From positions 1-64,000 of the forward strand of contig NZ_JAUUTZ010000003.1 in the NCBI RefSeq assembly GCF_030678915.1: a stretch of DNA of 64,000 bases, given 5' to 3'. The number at the start of each line of letters is the position of its first letter. Position 1 is the stretch's first letter. Below the pieces are notes generated by a model that saw only the letters and a program-made list of their open reading frames with translations, was not told the DNA's origin and did no database searches. This DNA is from Paracoccus wurundjeri (lineage in GTDB: Bacteria; Pseudomonadota; Alphaproteobacteria; Rhodobacterales; Rhodobacteraceae). Below, one piece after another: positions 54,055 to 63,420 of this stretch. Both the position numbers and the translations under genes were made by a program.

Positions 54055-54956
54055 GCGATATACCCGTCAACCAAGAGGCTCTGATCGACGGAAAGGCATT
54101 CTCTGCGAATGTCCGGCAGCGTGTCGCTGCGCATGTGGCGCAGTTGAAGGCGCAGGGGATCACGCCGGGGCTTGCCGTGGTGCTGGTCGGCGAGGATCCG
54201 GCCAGCGAGGTTTATGTTCGCAACAAGGGGATCCAGACCCGCGAGGCGGGGATGAATTCTTACGAGCACAAGCTGCCGGCCGACACCACACAGGACGCGT
54301 TGATGGCATTGGTCGAGCAGCTCAATGCCGATGATGCGGTGCATGGGATTCTGGTGCAGTTGCCACTGCCGGATCATCTGGATTCCGAGGCGGTGCTGAA
54401 TGCGATCGATCCGGCCAAGGATGTCGATGGTTTCCATATCCTCAATGTCGGCTTGCTGGCGACCGGGCAGAAGGCCATGGTGGCCTGTACGCCGCTGGGC
54501 TGCCTGATGATGCTGCGCGACCGTCTGGGGGATCTGTCCGGGTTGAACGCGGTGATCGTCGGGCGCAGCAATATCGTCGGCAAGCCGATGGCGCAATTGC
54601 TGCTGCGCGACAGTTGCACCGTCACCATTGCCCATAGCCGGACCCGCGATCTGGGCGAGGTCTGCCGCCGCGCGGATATTCTTGTCGCTGCGGTGGGCAG
54701 GCCAAAGATGATCCCGGGTGACTGGATCAAACCGGGTGCGACGGTGATCGACGTGGGCATCAACCGGATCGAAGAAGCTGGGAAGACGCGGCTTGTCGGG
54801 GATGTCGATTTCGACACGGCCCAAGCGGTCGCGGGCGCGATCACCCCGGTACCGGGCGGTGTCGGCCCGATGACCATTGCCTGCCTTCTGGCCAATACGC
54901 TGACAGCCTGCTGCCGCGCGGCAGGGCTGCCCGAACCCGACGGGCTGACTGCCTAA
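54051..54956 (+). CDS. folD: Methylene-THF dehydrogenase / methenyl-THF cyclohydrolase
   Basis: 301 residues. FolD motifs are [20 protein letters not shown] (catalytic Tyr and the K of VRNK), [55 protein letters not shown] and [20 protein letters not shown]. It converts methylene-THF to 10-formyl-THF with NADP. It overlaps mgdD and ends inside the first bases of the second purU repeat. The serial coupling mgdC-mgdD-folD-purU makes a THF-linked oxidation line. It replaces the MtdA/Fch pair of some methylotrophs, which is not seen here. Confidence 0.96.
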   Translation: MSDIPVNQEALIDGKAFSANVRQRVAAHVAQLKAQGITPGLAVVLVGEDPASEVYVRNKGIQTREAGMNSYEHKLPADTTQDALMALVEQLNADDAVHGILVQLPLPDHLDSEAVLNAIDPAKDVDGFHILNVGLLATGQKAMVACTPLGCLMMLRDRLGDLSGLNAVIVGRSNIVGKPMAQLLLRDSCTVTIAHSRTRDLGEVCRRADILVAAVGRPKMIPGDWIKPGATVIDVGINRIEEAGKTRLVGDVDFDTAQAVAGAITPVPGGVGPMTIACLLANTLTACCRAAGLPEPDGLTA

Positions 54957-55939
54957 GGCGGCGCCTCTGTGCGCTAGAGAAAACAGACGATCTGGCGGGG
55001 CATGATTCACTCCCCGCTCATGAGAGGATACATTCATGACGAAATTCTGCCTTACCGTTGCCTGCGAATCCACCCGGGGGATCGTTGCGGCCATTTCCGG
55101 CTATCTTGCCGATCAGGGCTGCAATATCACCGCCAGCTCGCAATATGACGACCCGCAGACCGGGAAGTTCTTCATGCGGGTCAGCTTCGCCTCGGAAAAG
55201 GGGACCACGCTGGACAAGCTGGGCAAGGGCTTTGCCGAGACGGCGAAATCGGGCGGCATGAGCTATCAGTTCCATGACGAGTCGGCCAAGATGAAGGTGG
55301 TGGTGATGGTCTCGCGCTTCGGGCATTGCCTGAACGATCTCTTGTATCGCTGGCGGATCGGGGCGCTTCCGATCGATATCGTGGCGGTGATCTCGAACCA
55401 TCTGGACTATCAGAAGGTGGTGGTTAACCACGATATTCCGTTTCATTACATCAAGGTGACGAAAGAGAACAAGCCAGAGGCCGAGGCGGCGCAGATGCGC
55501 GTTGTCGAGGAAAGCGGGGCGGAACTGATCGTTCTGGCGCGCTACATGCAGGTTCTGTCGGACGAGATGTGCACGAAAATGTCGGGGCGGATCATCAATA
55601 TCCACCATTCCTTCCTGCCGAGTTTCAAGGGCGCGAACCCGTATAAACAGGCCTATGAGCGCGGTGTGAAACTGATCGGGGCGACCTCGCATTACGTGAC
55701 GGCGGATCTGGACGAGGGTCCGATCATCGAGCAGGACATCATCCGGGTGACGCATGGTCAATCGCCCGAAGATTACGTGAGCCTTGGGCGCGACGTGGAA
55801 AGCCAGGTTCTGGCGCGGGCGATCCATGCGCATGCGAACCACCGGGTGTTTCTGAACGGCAACAAGACGGTGGTTTTCCCCGCCTCGCCCGGATCCTTCT
55901 CGAGCGAGCGGATGGGGTGATGCGACGATTGACCGCTGG
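54946..55939 (+). repeat. Direct repeat copy 2 (purU unit, about 994 bp)
   Basis: Matches 22874-23867 at offset 32,072 bp with about six differences. The left edge lies inside the last codons of folD and the right edge is 19 bp after the purU stop. Because both copies stand in the same orientation, recombination between them would remove the whole serine-cycle and N-methylglutamate block. Confidence 0.93.
55036..55920 (+). CDS. purU: Formyltetrahydrofolate deformylase, copy 2
   Basis: 294 residues, identical in protein sequence to copy 1 at 22964 (ACT domain, then the formyltransferase fold with INIHHSFLPSFKGANPYKQA). The last codons differ by two silent changes. It follows folD by 79 bp and is the last gene of the mgd operon. 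It would hydrolyse 10-formyl-THF from N-methylglutamate oxidation to formate and free THF. A hairpin terminator lies 44 bp after the stop. Its near-perfect match to copy 1 points to recent duplication or gene conversion. Confidence 0.96.
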   Translation: MTKFCLTVACESTRGIVAAISGYLADQGCNITASSQYDDPQTGKFFMRVSFASEKGTTLDKLGKGFAETAKSGGMSYQFHDESAKMKVVVMVSRFGHCLNDLLYRWRIGALPIDIVAVISNHLDYQKVVVNHDIPFHYIKVTKENKPEAEAAQMRVVEESGAELIVLARYMQVLSDEMCTKMSGRIINIHHSFLPSFKGANPYKQAYERGVKLIGATSHYVTADLDEGPIIEQDIIRVTHGQSPEDYVSLGRDVESQVLARAIHAHANHRVFLNGNKTVVFPASPGSFSSERMG

Positions 55940-55963
55940 GTTTGGGCCCGGATAGGAGGCATC

Positions 55964-55988
55964 AAGGGCGGCGTGGATAGCCGCCCTT
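55964..55988 (+). terminator. Hairpin terminator after purU copy 2
   Basis: AAGGGCGGC (55964-55972) pairs with GCCGCCCTT (55980-55988) around a 7-base loop and is followed by TTCG. It would end the mgdABCD-folD-purU transcript. No such hairpin follows purU copy 1. Confidence 0.75.
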
Positions 55989-56037
55989 TCGTATGGTTTC
56001 AAAGATCCGGCCTGATACAGCGAGACCCGTTGAGGCA

Positions 56038-57133
56038 TCAGGACTGATGCAAGGCCTCGGCTCTGTTCGCCTGAATCGAAGCCCATAGCGACAACCCGAT
56101 CAGACCCGCTCCGGACAGCCCGGTAATGACCTCGGGGATATGGATCAGCGACTGGGCGAACATCACCGCGGAAAGCGTGATAATCGCATAGAAGGCGCCG
56201 TGTTCGAGATAGCGATAGTGCAACTGCGTCCCTTTTCGACCAGCATGATAGTCATCGAGCGCACATACATTGCGCCGATCCCCAAGCCGACGGCGATGAC
56301 GAACAGGCTCTGCGTAAGCGCGAAGGCACCGATGACCCCGTCGAAACTGAAGGAGGCATCCAGAACTTCCAGATACAGGAACGCCCCCAATCCACCGCGG
56401 GCCGCGGTTTTCAGGGTTTCCTGCGTGCTGTCCAGCACCCCGCCAAGACCTCGACCAGTAGGAAGGTCAGCAGCCCCCAGATCGCGGCGGTAAAGAATAT
56501 CTGCCGGTCCGGGCCGTCCTGCAGATGCGCGAAACCCAGCACCGCCAGAAGGGTGATGGTGACCTCGATCCCCCGGATGCCGGCATAGCGTTGCATGGGG
56601 CGTTCGAGCCCGTGAAACCAGTGGACATCCTTTTCGCTGTCGAAGAAGAAGCTCAGCCCGACCATCATCAGGAAGGTGCCGCCGAATGCCGCGATGGGCA
56701 GATGCGCGTCATGCATGATGCGCGCGTATTCGCCAGGGTTCGCGGCAGCAAGCACGATGGCCTGCACCGGGCCGATATTTGCCGCGATGACCACGATCAG
56801 CAGAGGAAACACGATCCGCATCCCAAACGCTGCGATCAGAATACCCCAGGTCAGGAAGCGTCGCTGCCATTCGGGGCGCATATCTTTGAGCTTGTTGGCA
56901 TTGACGATAGCGTTGTCGAAGGAAGGCGAGATTTCCAGTACGGCGAGTACCGCACATATGAAGAAGATGGTCAGCACCCCACTCACCATGCCGGTGGTCT
57001 GCCAACCCAGCAGCGCTCCAAGCACAAGACCCAGAGCGGTGACGATATAGGCCCAGCGGAAGTAATGAAAAGTTGTGCGTGAACCCACGCCATCAGCGCG
57101 GCCATCGCCCGAAGGGGTTGTCCGATCTTGCAT
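56038..57133 (-). pseudogene. DUF475/TerC-like membrane protein with two frameshifts
   Basis: Three minus-strand segments in different frames add up to one protein of about 365 residues, the usual DUF475 length. Segment 1 (57133-56411) has YIVTALGLVLGALLGWQTTG and EISPSFDNAIVNANKLKDMR, a TerC-like SxDN site. Segment 2 has LDSTQETLKTAARGG and ASFSFDGVIGAFALTQSL. Segment 3 (to 56038) has LHYRYLEHGAFYAIITLSA. The joins need one extra base in the CCCC run at 56438-56441 and one in the CCC run at 56230-56232 (plus-strand bases). Both are C-run deletions, so sequencing error is as likely as decay. The start may be ATG 57133 or 57181. DUF475 proteins are inner-membrane proteins of unknown, possibly metal-related, role. 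Confidence 0.8.
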
Positions 57134-57735
57134 ATAAATTTGATCTCGGCGGCAGAGAATGCTGCGGTGCGCCGACATCACGAAACGCCGTCCGTATCGT
57201 CAGATGGGGCCCCGGTCACCGAAACTTCGCCCGCATGGGCGGCAGATTTGATTTAGGGTGTTTAATGTGATCCGCGATGGCTACGGTGAAAGCGTGACGG
57301 ATTCTCCGGCTCCTGCTCCATGGATAATATGCCCGATGAGAAGGAATTATGCAGTTCATGGAACGGGATGACCTGGATCAGCGGAGTTTCGCCGGCAATG
57401 CGATGGCTTTTTATGCCGGTGGGGTGCCGTCCTCGATATGGCTGGCTATAATTTGATTTTTTGTGACTTATCAAGTCTTACAGATGTAAACCTCTTGAAG
57501 AATATCAACAGCCGATCCCGGATTCGGTCCCAGTATGGGCTGGATGCGCATATGATCATGACGATCACCGGAACATATGGTCTTGGCGCTTCCATGCTGT
57601 CAGGATCAGTTGTTATCTTCTTGGCTGTCGCGCATGATTTCGTTTACGGGTTTCCGGAGACGAAGATTTTTTCAAGAGTGAAGACTTTCTCCTGAATTCA
57701 AAAAAATCCCTGACCCCGCACGGAATCATAGGAAT
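57134..57735. other. Gap of 602 bp, no supported gene
   Basis: Between the divergent DUF475 and CNNM-like genes. The right half is richer in A and T. A plus-strand frame at 57438-57695 (85 residues) exists but has no family features, and an ordinary ribosome-binding site is lacking. I looked for a yybP-ykoY manganese riboswitch, which often precedes TerC-like genes, and saw no convincing conserved core. Promoters for both genes must lie here but are not clear. Confidence 0.5.
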
Positions 57736-59016
57736 ATGCTACTCGAAATTCTGATCGTCTTTGTCCTGACGCTTGTGAATGGCGTACTTGCCATGTCCGA
57801 ACTTGCCATCGTTTCCTCACGCAAGGCACGTCTTCAGGTCATGGCAGACAATGGCAGCCGCGGGGCCAGAACCGCGATGCGTCTTGCGGCCGATCCGGGC
57901 CGGTTCCTGTCAAGCGTGCAGATCGGTATCACCCTGGTCGGTATTCTCGCCGGTGCCTTTTCCGGGGCGACGCTTGGCGTGAGGATGGCGGATGCCCTGG
58001 CAGCAGCCGGGCTGAGTCCGGCCCTGGCGCGGACCCTTGGCGTCGGAAGCGTGGTGGTTGCGATTACATATATGTCGTTGATTTTCGGTGAACTGGTACC
58101 CAAACAGATCGCGCTTCGTGCCCCCGAGAGTTCGGCCGCCCGGATCGCGCCGCTTCTTCATGGGATTGCGGTTGTCGCTGCGCCGATTGTCTGGCTGCTC
58201 GACAAATCCGGCAAGCTGGTGCTTGCGCTTCTTGGTCAGTCCGGCGATCCGGATAGCGGCGTGACGGATGAGGAAGTCAGGATGGTCCTGTCCGAGGCGC
58301 GCTCGGCGGGCATCATGGAGGAAGCCGAGACCGATATGATCGCCGGCGTGATGCGGATCGCCGACCGCACGGCACGCGGGCTGATGGTGCCGCGGCACGA
58401 GGTCAAGCTTGTGGAGGTGACGGATGATCTGGCGACGGTGGGTAAGCGATTTCGGGAAACCGACCATTCACGCCTACCCGTTCGTGATGGGGAACCTGAC
58501 GAGATCATAGGCGTCGTCAAATCGCGTGATTTCCTTGATGCAGAAGTCTCCGGCAAGGTGCCGGAACTGCGCGATCTGATCGTCGAGGCGCCGGTGGTGC
58601 GTGACGGGATGGCTGCGCTTGATGTGTTGGAAACCCTGCGCAAATCTCCGGCCCATATGGTTTTAGTTTACGACGAATATGGCCATTTCGAGGGCATCAT
58701 CACCCCGATGGACGTGCTTGAGGCGATTGTCGGCGAATTCCACGAAGGCGAGGGTGCAGAGGCGAAGATCATTTCCCGCGAGGATGGCAGCCTGCTGGTG
58801 GCGGGCTGGACACCGGTTGACGAATTTGCGGAACGGATCGGCTGGGCGCTCGACAAGGATCGCGACTATGCGACGGTCGCGGGGCTTGTATTGGAGAAGA
58901 TGGAAACGCTGCCGCGATTGGGTGAACATTTCGATCTTGGCGGATGGCGGATCGAGGTGGTGGATGTGGATGGCCGCAGAATCGACAAGCTTCTGGTATG
59001 GCGCAAGCCCGAGTGA
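57736..59016 (+). CDS. CNNM/CorC-family (hemolysin-like) membrane protein
   Basis: 426 residues. The DUF21/CNNM membrane domain occupies about 1-190 (LLEILIVFVLTLVNGVLAMS, EIAI-like SELAIVSSRKARLQVMAD, GITLVGILAGAFSGATLG, LIFGELVPKQIALRAPE). A CBS pair follows at about 215-340 (MVPRHEVKLVEVTDDLATVG, MVLVYDEYGHFEGIITPMDV). The C-terminal CorC_HlyC domain starts around 350 (DGSLLVAGWTPVDEFAERIG). These proteins are linked to Mg/Co transport or membrane metal balance. The start ATG follows ATAGGAAT. It is not obviously part of the methylotrophy genes. Confidence 0.93.
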   Translation: MLLEILIVFVLTLVNGVLAMSELAIVSSRKARLQVMADNGSRGARTAMRLAADPGRFLSSVQIGITLVGILAGAFSGATLGVRMADALAAAGLSPALARTLGVGSVVVAITYMSLIFGELVPKQIALRAPESSAARIAPLLHGIAVVAAPIVWLLDKSGKLVLALLGQSGDPDSGVTDEEVRMVLSEARSAGIMEEAETDMIAGVMRIADRTARGLMVPRHEVKLVEVTDDLATVGKRFRETDHSRLPVRDGEPDEIIGVVKSRDFLDAEVSGKVPELRDLIVEAPVVRDGMAALDVLETLRKSPAHMVLVYDEYGHFEGIITPMDVLEAIVGEFHEGEGAEAKIISREDGSLLVAGWTPVDEFAERIGWALDKDRDYATVAGLVLEKMETLPRLGEHFDLGGWRIEVVDVDGRRIDKLLVWRKPE

Positions 59017-59215
59017 GACGGCTTCTCCCCCAAGCGTCGATATCCGGCGGTTCCCGGGCAGGCACTCTGAAGCCCGTCAGAGCATATTCCGGTCATGGTG
59101 CCGGGCGAAGGGGGGATGTTACCGCTCGGGTTGCAGCCGAGAATGCAAGCCGCGTCACGGATCGCACCCGGCACCAACCTTGCTGCAAAGGGCGGAATAT
59201 GCTTAATCTGCTGCG

Positions 59216-59587
59216 ATGAGTATGCAGAGGGCTTACTTTCCACGGCAGGCAGCGGTACGGCTTTGCCGCGCCGTGGTTTCGCTGTTTCTGATCGTGGGGC
59301 TGCTGTTCCTTGCGGCTCTTCAATTCGAAAACGATTCTTCCCGGCTTTCGGTTATTGATACCGAGCGTTCCTCGGTTCATTTCTATGCGCCTTCGGAAAC
59401 CGCGTTTCGCGCTGCGGATCATCGGAATGAGCCAAAATCGCATGACAGTCCGCCCGTCGACCTGATCCGGGACGCGGAAGCGACGTTTCCGGATCAATAC
59501 AGTCCGGTAGAGTGGACGCCTTGCAACAGACCGGATTGCAGCCGGTCCTATTTTCGGCCGATCTCCCGCGCTCCTCCTGTCGCGTAA
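59216..59587 (+). CDS. Hypothetical protein with one membrane segment
   Basis: 123 residues, starting MSMQRAYFPRQAAVRLCRAV (a second ATG follows two codons later). One hydrophobic segment at about 20-36 (VSLFLIVGLLFLAALQF) follows a basic N-terminus, so it is a signal anchor or uncleaved signal. The rest is polar (DTERSSVHFYAPSETAF, then FPDQYSPVEWTPCNRPDCSR with two cysteines). No family is recognised. It is a plausible small envelope protein. The 200 bp before it (59017-59215) contain no other feature. Confidence 0.45.
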   Translation: MSMQRAYFPRQAAVRLCRAVVSLFLIVGLLFLAALQFENDSSRLSVIDTERSSVHFYAPSETAFRAADHRNEPKSHDSPPVDLIRDAEATFPDQYSPVEWTPCNRPDCSRSYFRPISRAPPVA

Positions 59588-59728
59588 TCCAGCATCATTC
59601 CGGCACGGTATCGAATAAGTGCAGCGGAGATCGGATCCGCGCGCTGTAACCGTCGCCTGTAATCTGGAAACCGATACGTGCGTTTCAAATGCACGATCCC
59701 TCTTTCATCGGACATCGAGGAACTCAAA

Positions 59729-59953
59729 ATGTTGAACAATATCGGACTTCCCGGCCTGCTTCTTATTGTTATCGTGACGGTTGTTCTGTTTGGGCGTGGC
59801 AAGGTCAGCGGCATCATGGGCGAGTTGGGCACCGGCCTGACGGCGTTCAAACGTGGTTTGCGCGAGCCCGAAGACCCGGCGAGTCAGGAATCGGACGTTT
59901 CGCGCGGCACCGACGCGACAACCGAATCGGGCCATCTCGACGGCAAATCATAA
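59729..59953 (+). CDS. tatA: TatA/E-family twin-arginine translocase component
   Basis: 74 residues from ATG 59729; an upstream in-frame ATG at 59678 would add 17 residues unlike TatA. The single membrane helix LPGLLLIVIVTVVLFGRGKV with the FGRGKV hinge (FGxxK consensus) is followed by an amphipathic helix (SGIMGELGTGLTAFKRGLRE) and an acidic tail. TatA forms the pore of the Tat system for folded proteins. tatB and tatC are not adjacent, so this is a lone extra copy; an N-terminal Gln/Glu-like residue at the helix start, usual for TatA, is not evident. Confidence 0.8.
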   Translation: MLNNIGLPGLLLIVIVTVVLFGRGKVSGIMGELGTGLTAFKRGLREPEDPASQESDVSRGTDATTESGHLDGKS

Positions 59954-59992
59954 ACCCCGTCGCTGACATTCATCTTCGTTAAGAACACTGCT

Positions 59993-60334
59993 TTGAACCG
60001 GCTTCGTCATATTGCGGTAATCTGTACCGGCGGCTTGCTGCTGCTTGCACTTCTGAGTGCGACCTCGTTGCGCGGGACCGATACGGGCCGCCTTGGGTCG
60101 GCCCACATCAGCAGACTTGGCGATCAGCTGGCCGTTCTGGTGACGACAAAAGCGAATAGCGTCGTTTTCACCGCGCAGCGCGACAATGACGGTTTCCCGC
60201 CATCTGCGGTTACGCTGCCCGTGCCACCCGATGACAATCGGATGATGCCGGTGACATGGACCGGCCGGGCCGGGCCGGTTCCACAAGCGGGGATTTTGCC
60301 GCATGCGCCACGGGCGCCACCGCGTCACACCTGA
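59993..60334 (+). CDS. Hypothetical exported protein
   Basis: 113 residues if a TTG at 59993 is the start; no ATG fits and no strong ribosome-binding site is seen. A hydrophobic segment (HIAVICTGGLLLLALLSAT) near the N-terminus looks like a signal peptide. The rest has no recognised features (ISRLGDQLAVLVTTKANSV). The C-terminal part is proline rich. The call is weak and it may not be a gene. Confidence 0.3.
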   Translation: MNRLRHIAVICTGGLLLLALLSATSLRGTDTGRLGSAHISRLGDQLAVLVTTKANSVVFTAQRDNDGFPPSAVTLPVPPDDNRMMPVTWTGRAGPVPQAGILPHAPRAPPRHT

Positions 60335-60390
60335 TGCCGGACCTCTGGTCCGGTGAACCGATCCAGAATCGAATTATCAGGAAAGACGAC

Positions 60391-60624
60391 ATGTCTCAGA
60401 AACACCCTTCCACTTCGGAACCGGGAAAATCCGTGGTTTCCGAAGAGGTTCTCTTTCGCTGTCCTGACTGTGAGGCTCCTATGGAGTTCGGGCAGAAAGC
60501 CTGCTCGTCCTGCGGCTGTCGCAGGCCAACAGCCGCAAGGCAGACGCTTATCCAGTGGCTTCTTTTTATCGTGATTATGTCTGCCATTCTGGCAGCTGGT
60601 ATCTTTCTGACCGGAGGTGGCTGA
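60391..60624 (+). CDS. Small zinc-ribbon membrane protein
   Basis: 77 residues. FRCPDCEAPMEFGQKACSSCG gives two CxxC pairs that should bind zinc (residues about 24-42). A membrane helix follows (LIQWLLFIVIMSAILAAGIF). The start ATG 60391 follows CAGGAAAGAC. Such ribbon-plus-helix proteins are seen in several envelope processes but this one has no named family I know. Its stop TGA shares bases with the ATG of a 29-residue gene at 60624, so the two are made together. Confidence 0.7.
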   Translation: MSQKHPSTSEPGKSVVSEEVLFRCPDCEAPMEFGQKACSSCGCRRPTAARQTLIQWLLFIVIMSAILAAGIFLTGGG

Positions 60625-60713
60625 TGAAAAGTACGAAACTCAAACTTGCCCTCGCGGTATTTCTGGCGCTGGCAATCGTCGGGGGCGATCTGCTCGCACA
60701 ATTAGGGTTTTGA
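60624..60713 (+). CDS. 29-residue membrane peptide coupled to the zinc-ribbon gene
   Basis: TGATG overlap at 60622-60626 joins it to the gene before. A GGAGGTGG ribosome-binding site lies just upstream. The peptide starts MKSTKLKLALAVFLALAIVG and ends DLLAQLGF: a basic start then one hydrophobic helix. It may be a small membrane subunit or leader. The good start site and coupling are the evidence; there is no family match I know. Confidence 0.5.
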   Translation: MKSTKLKLALAVFLALAIVGGDLLAQLGF

Positions 60714-60826
60714 CCGGAAGGACCAGCCTGCCGCATGGCGATGGGCTGGTCCAACCCCGCGTCTGCCCGTGTTGCATGATGCGTAATTGTCAGGATTGGC
60801 CTGCGGCAGCCGGTATCGGCCCGCCG

Positions 60827-61966
60827 CTACTTTCGCGCCATGATCTCTCGTTGCCATTCCCGCCAGATCGCAACCAGTAACGCCATCAGCACCGGCCCCA
60901 CGAACAGCCCGACCAACCCCATCGTCTTGACGCCGCCAATCAGGCCGAAAAAGGTTGCAAGGAAAGGCAGCTTGACCGGCCCACCGACCAGTGCTGGACG
61001 GATCGTCTTGTCGACGATGAAAAGCTCGACCGTGCCCCAGACGAACAAAGCGGCACCTTCATAGACCGAACCGCTGAAGACCAGATAGATCGAGATCAAC
61101 GTGAAAGACAAAGGCGCACCGCCGGGGATAAGCGCCATGAACCCTGTGATGACGCCAAAAACGATCGGCGATGGCACTCCGGCAAGCCAATAGGCGATAC
61201 CCAGAACCACGCCTTCACAGATGGCGATCAGGGACATTCCGGTGACTGTCGAGCTTATCGTCGCTGGAACCATGCGCGACAGGTGATCCCACCGGCCCGG
61301 CAGGATACGGGCGCCAACCCTGTCCAGCTGCTCGACGATCATGTCGCCGTTGCGGTAAAATACGAACAAGGCGATCAATGTGAAAACGACATTGAGCGCC
61401 AGGTGGAAGGCCATTGATCCGGCGGACAGCACACCTCGATACAGATTGGCGATGTTTGAACCGCTTACGGTCTGAACAAGCTCGCCAATCGCGCCGGGAC
61501 GTCCGATATACTCCAGCCATTGCTCGTCCAGCCAAGAGCCAATCCCCGGAATCGAGGCGATCCAGCCCGGTGTTCCTGCGCCTGTCCCGTTGATTTCGAT
61601 CGCCCAAATGATCCAGATGCGCAATTCCCGCGCGGCGTAGATCAACGCAAGAGATATCGGCACGACCAGAAGGGCAAGCACCAGCAGGATAAGTAATGCT
61701 GCGGCCAGATTGCGCGGCAATCCGAGTTCATTCGTGAAATGTGACCTGATTGACCAGCTTGCGACCGCCATTATTCCCGCCGCGAGCATCGGAATCAGGA
61801 AACCGTGGAAGAAATAGACCGACGCGACGATCACCACGACCAGCAGCCAGCGCGCGATCGATTGATCCGTCACGAGTGGGCGAAGATGTCCACGCTGCGG
61901 AATCGAAGACCCGGGTCTGTCTGTCAGCTGCTTTGTTCGGTCCGCTTCGGAAGGCTCTGTATTCAT
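60827..61966 (-). CDS. AI-2E family transporter (PerM/YhhT type)
   Basis: 379 residues, about eight hydrophobic segments. Features are LLVVVIVASVYFFHGFLIPM near the start, SIPGIGSWLDEQWLEYIG in the long periplasmic part, IALFVFYRNGDMIVEQLDRV, and the conserved C-terminal pore region VFGVITGFMALIPGGAPLSF with GTVELFIVDKTIRPALVGGP. The family includes TqsA (autoinducer-2 export) and sodium/proton antiporters, so the substrate is open. It is convergent with the small plus-strand genes. The 113 bp between them show no clear terminator. Confidence 0.9.
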   Translation of the reverse strand: MNTEPSEADRTKQLTDRPGSSIPQRGHLRPLVTDQSIARWLLVVVIVASVYFFHGFLIPMLAAGIMAVASWSIRSHFTNELGLPRNLAAALLILLVLALLVVPISLALIYAARELRIWIIWAIEINGTGAGTPGWIASIPGIGSWLDEQWLEYIGRPGAIGELVQTVSGSNIANLYRGVLSAGSMAFHLALNVVFTLIALFVFYRNGDMIVEQLDRVGARILPGRWDHLSRMVPATISSTVTGMSLIAICEGVVLGIAYWLAGVPSPIVFGVITGFMALIPGGAPLSFTLISIYLVFSGSVYEGAALFVWGTVELFIVDKTIRPALVGGPVKLPFLATFFGLIGGVKTMGLVGLFVGPVLMALLVAIWREWQREIMARK

Positions 61967-62475
61967 TTATCGGTTCCCGCGTGTTCTGTCGTATCGGGTA
62001 GTCGGGCCTGCCGCGTCGATTTCGACTCTTTCCCGGGGAGTGGAGAGGGTTTGGGGACGACGCCGGTCATGGCAATCAGGGTCGACAGCATGTCGAGATC
62101 CGTGCGGGAATATAAAACCATGATGCATGAATGTACCATCAATCGATCCGAAACAAGCGGGTTGGCCTCTGTCGTGCCCGGAGTCAGGATATTTGGCATA
62201 TCTTTCGATCCGGATTGATGAAATTCGGATCAAATCTTATTGTTGTTTTGGACTGCGGTTCCCGGGTGTTGCAGAAAAGCATGCCATGCGGCCGGATAGA
62301 TGAATGGCTGCGGTTCTGCATCCATCCGCGGGATTCTCATGCATCAATCTGATTTGCGGGCAAATCATCATCCGTCTCTGCCGGAAAGGAGGCCTGGAAG
62401 CTGGGGGATTGAAACATTCAATATGTCCTTTAGAATATAACGTTCAGCACATTTTCAGACAAGTTCAGGGAACCG
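61967..62475. other. Gap of 509 bp, no supported gene
   Basis: Between the AI-2E-type gene and the LysR gene. Several short frames exist but none has a recognisable family or good start. It presumably holds two divergent promoters; an AT-rich stretch at 62416-62462 just before the LysR start is a candidate for its promoter. I see no repeat or RNA element here. Confidence 0.5.
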
Positions 62476-63420
62476 ATGCTCATCCGACACCTCAGGTTCT
62501 TCGTGAAGCTTGCCGAAGAACAGCATTTCGGGCGGGCGGCAGAGCTGTGTAACGTCACCCAGCCAACCCTATCGCAAGCGATCCGCAAGCTTGAAGACGA
62601 TCTTGGTCTGGCGTTGATCGTTCGGGGGCATCGCTTCATGTCCATGACGGCCGAGGGAGAAAAGGTCCTGAAATGGGGACGGCAGATACTGGCCGATTAC
62701 GACAGTCTGCATGACGATCTTGCGGGCAAGAAGAAAAAGGGTCTGAACGGGAAGCTTCGCCTTGGCGTTATCCCGGCGGCAATGCCTTCAGTCTCGTTTC
62801 TGACGGAACAGTTCGCCGACAGCAATCCCCTGGCGCATATCGAGATCCGGTCAATGACGTCCCGTGCCATCCAGAAAGGGTTGGATACGTTCGAAATCGA
62901 CGGCGGCATCACCTATCTCGACAATGAGGCGCTCGAGAATGTCCGGTGTTTTCCCCTTTATAACGAACGTTATGTCTTTGCCGGCCATGCCAGCCATCCT
63001 TTGATGGAGGCCGAGACCGTCAGCTGGGTTCAGGCAATTGCGCAACCGCTTTGCCTTCTTTCCGACGATATGCAGAACCGGAGGATCCTTGACGGGATTG
63101 CCACCATGGCAGGCGTCGAATTGCGCCCGACTGTCGTCAGCAATTCTTTTCTCGGGGTCGCATCGCATCTGCGCAGCGGCCTTTGGTGCGCAATCGTCCC
63201 GCACAGCTTTCGCCACCTGTTCGAGGGCGTTCCCAATCTGGCCATGCGCGATATGGCCGAACCTGTGCATTGGCAGACGATCGGATTGGTGCTGAGCGAC
63301 CGCTCTCCGCCCTCACCGATGGCATTGGCGTTGCAGGATTGCGTGGGAAGCGCCGAAATCAGGCGAAATCTGGATCAGGCATTCGGGGAAAGCGCCCCGG
63401 CAGCGCCGCCTTCGCAGTAA
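62476..63420 (+). CDS. LysR-family regulator, probably of formate dehydrogenase
   Basis: 314 residues. HTH at about 1-60 (MLIRHLRFFVKLAEEQHFGR, VTQPTLSQAIRKLEDDLGLA), then the effector domain (LNGKLRLGVIPAAMPSVSFL). The CNVTQPTLSQAI HTH type with the following GKLRLGVIP is common in regulators next to formate dehydrogenase genes. It lies 365 bp before fdh on the same strand. Formate or a reduced C1 signal would be the likely inducer. The start has no strong ribosome-binding site but the HTH begins right at it. Confidence 0.9.
   Translation: MLIRHLRFFVKLAEEQHFGRAAELCNVTQPTLSQAIRKLEDDLGLALIVRGHRFMSMTAEGEKVLKWGRQILADYDSLHDDLAGKKKKGLNGKLRLGVIPAAMPSVSFLTEQFADSNPLAHIEIRSMTSRAIQKGLDTFEIDGGITYLDNEALENVRCFPLYNERYVFAGHASHPLMEAETVSWVQAIAQPLCLLSDDMQNRRILDGIATMAGVELRPTVVSNSFLGVASHLRSGLWCAIVPHSFRHLFEGVPNLAMRDMAEPVHWQTIGLVLSDRSPPSPMALALQDCVGSAEIRRNLDQAFGESAPAAPPSQ

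Noticed and set aside
57134..57260. yybP-ykoY-type riboswitch upstream of the TerC-like gene
   Set aside because: The conserved core could not be found by eye on the minus strand.
57438..57695. 85-residue frame between the DUF475 and CNNM-like genes
   Set aside because: No family, no good ribosome-binding site and mixed base composition; not enough to call a gene.
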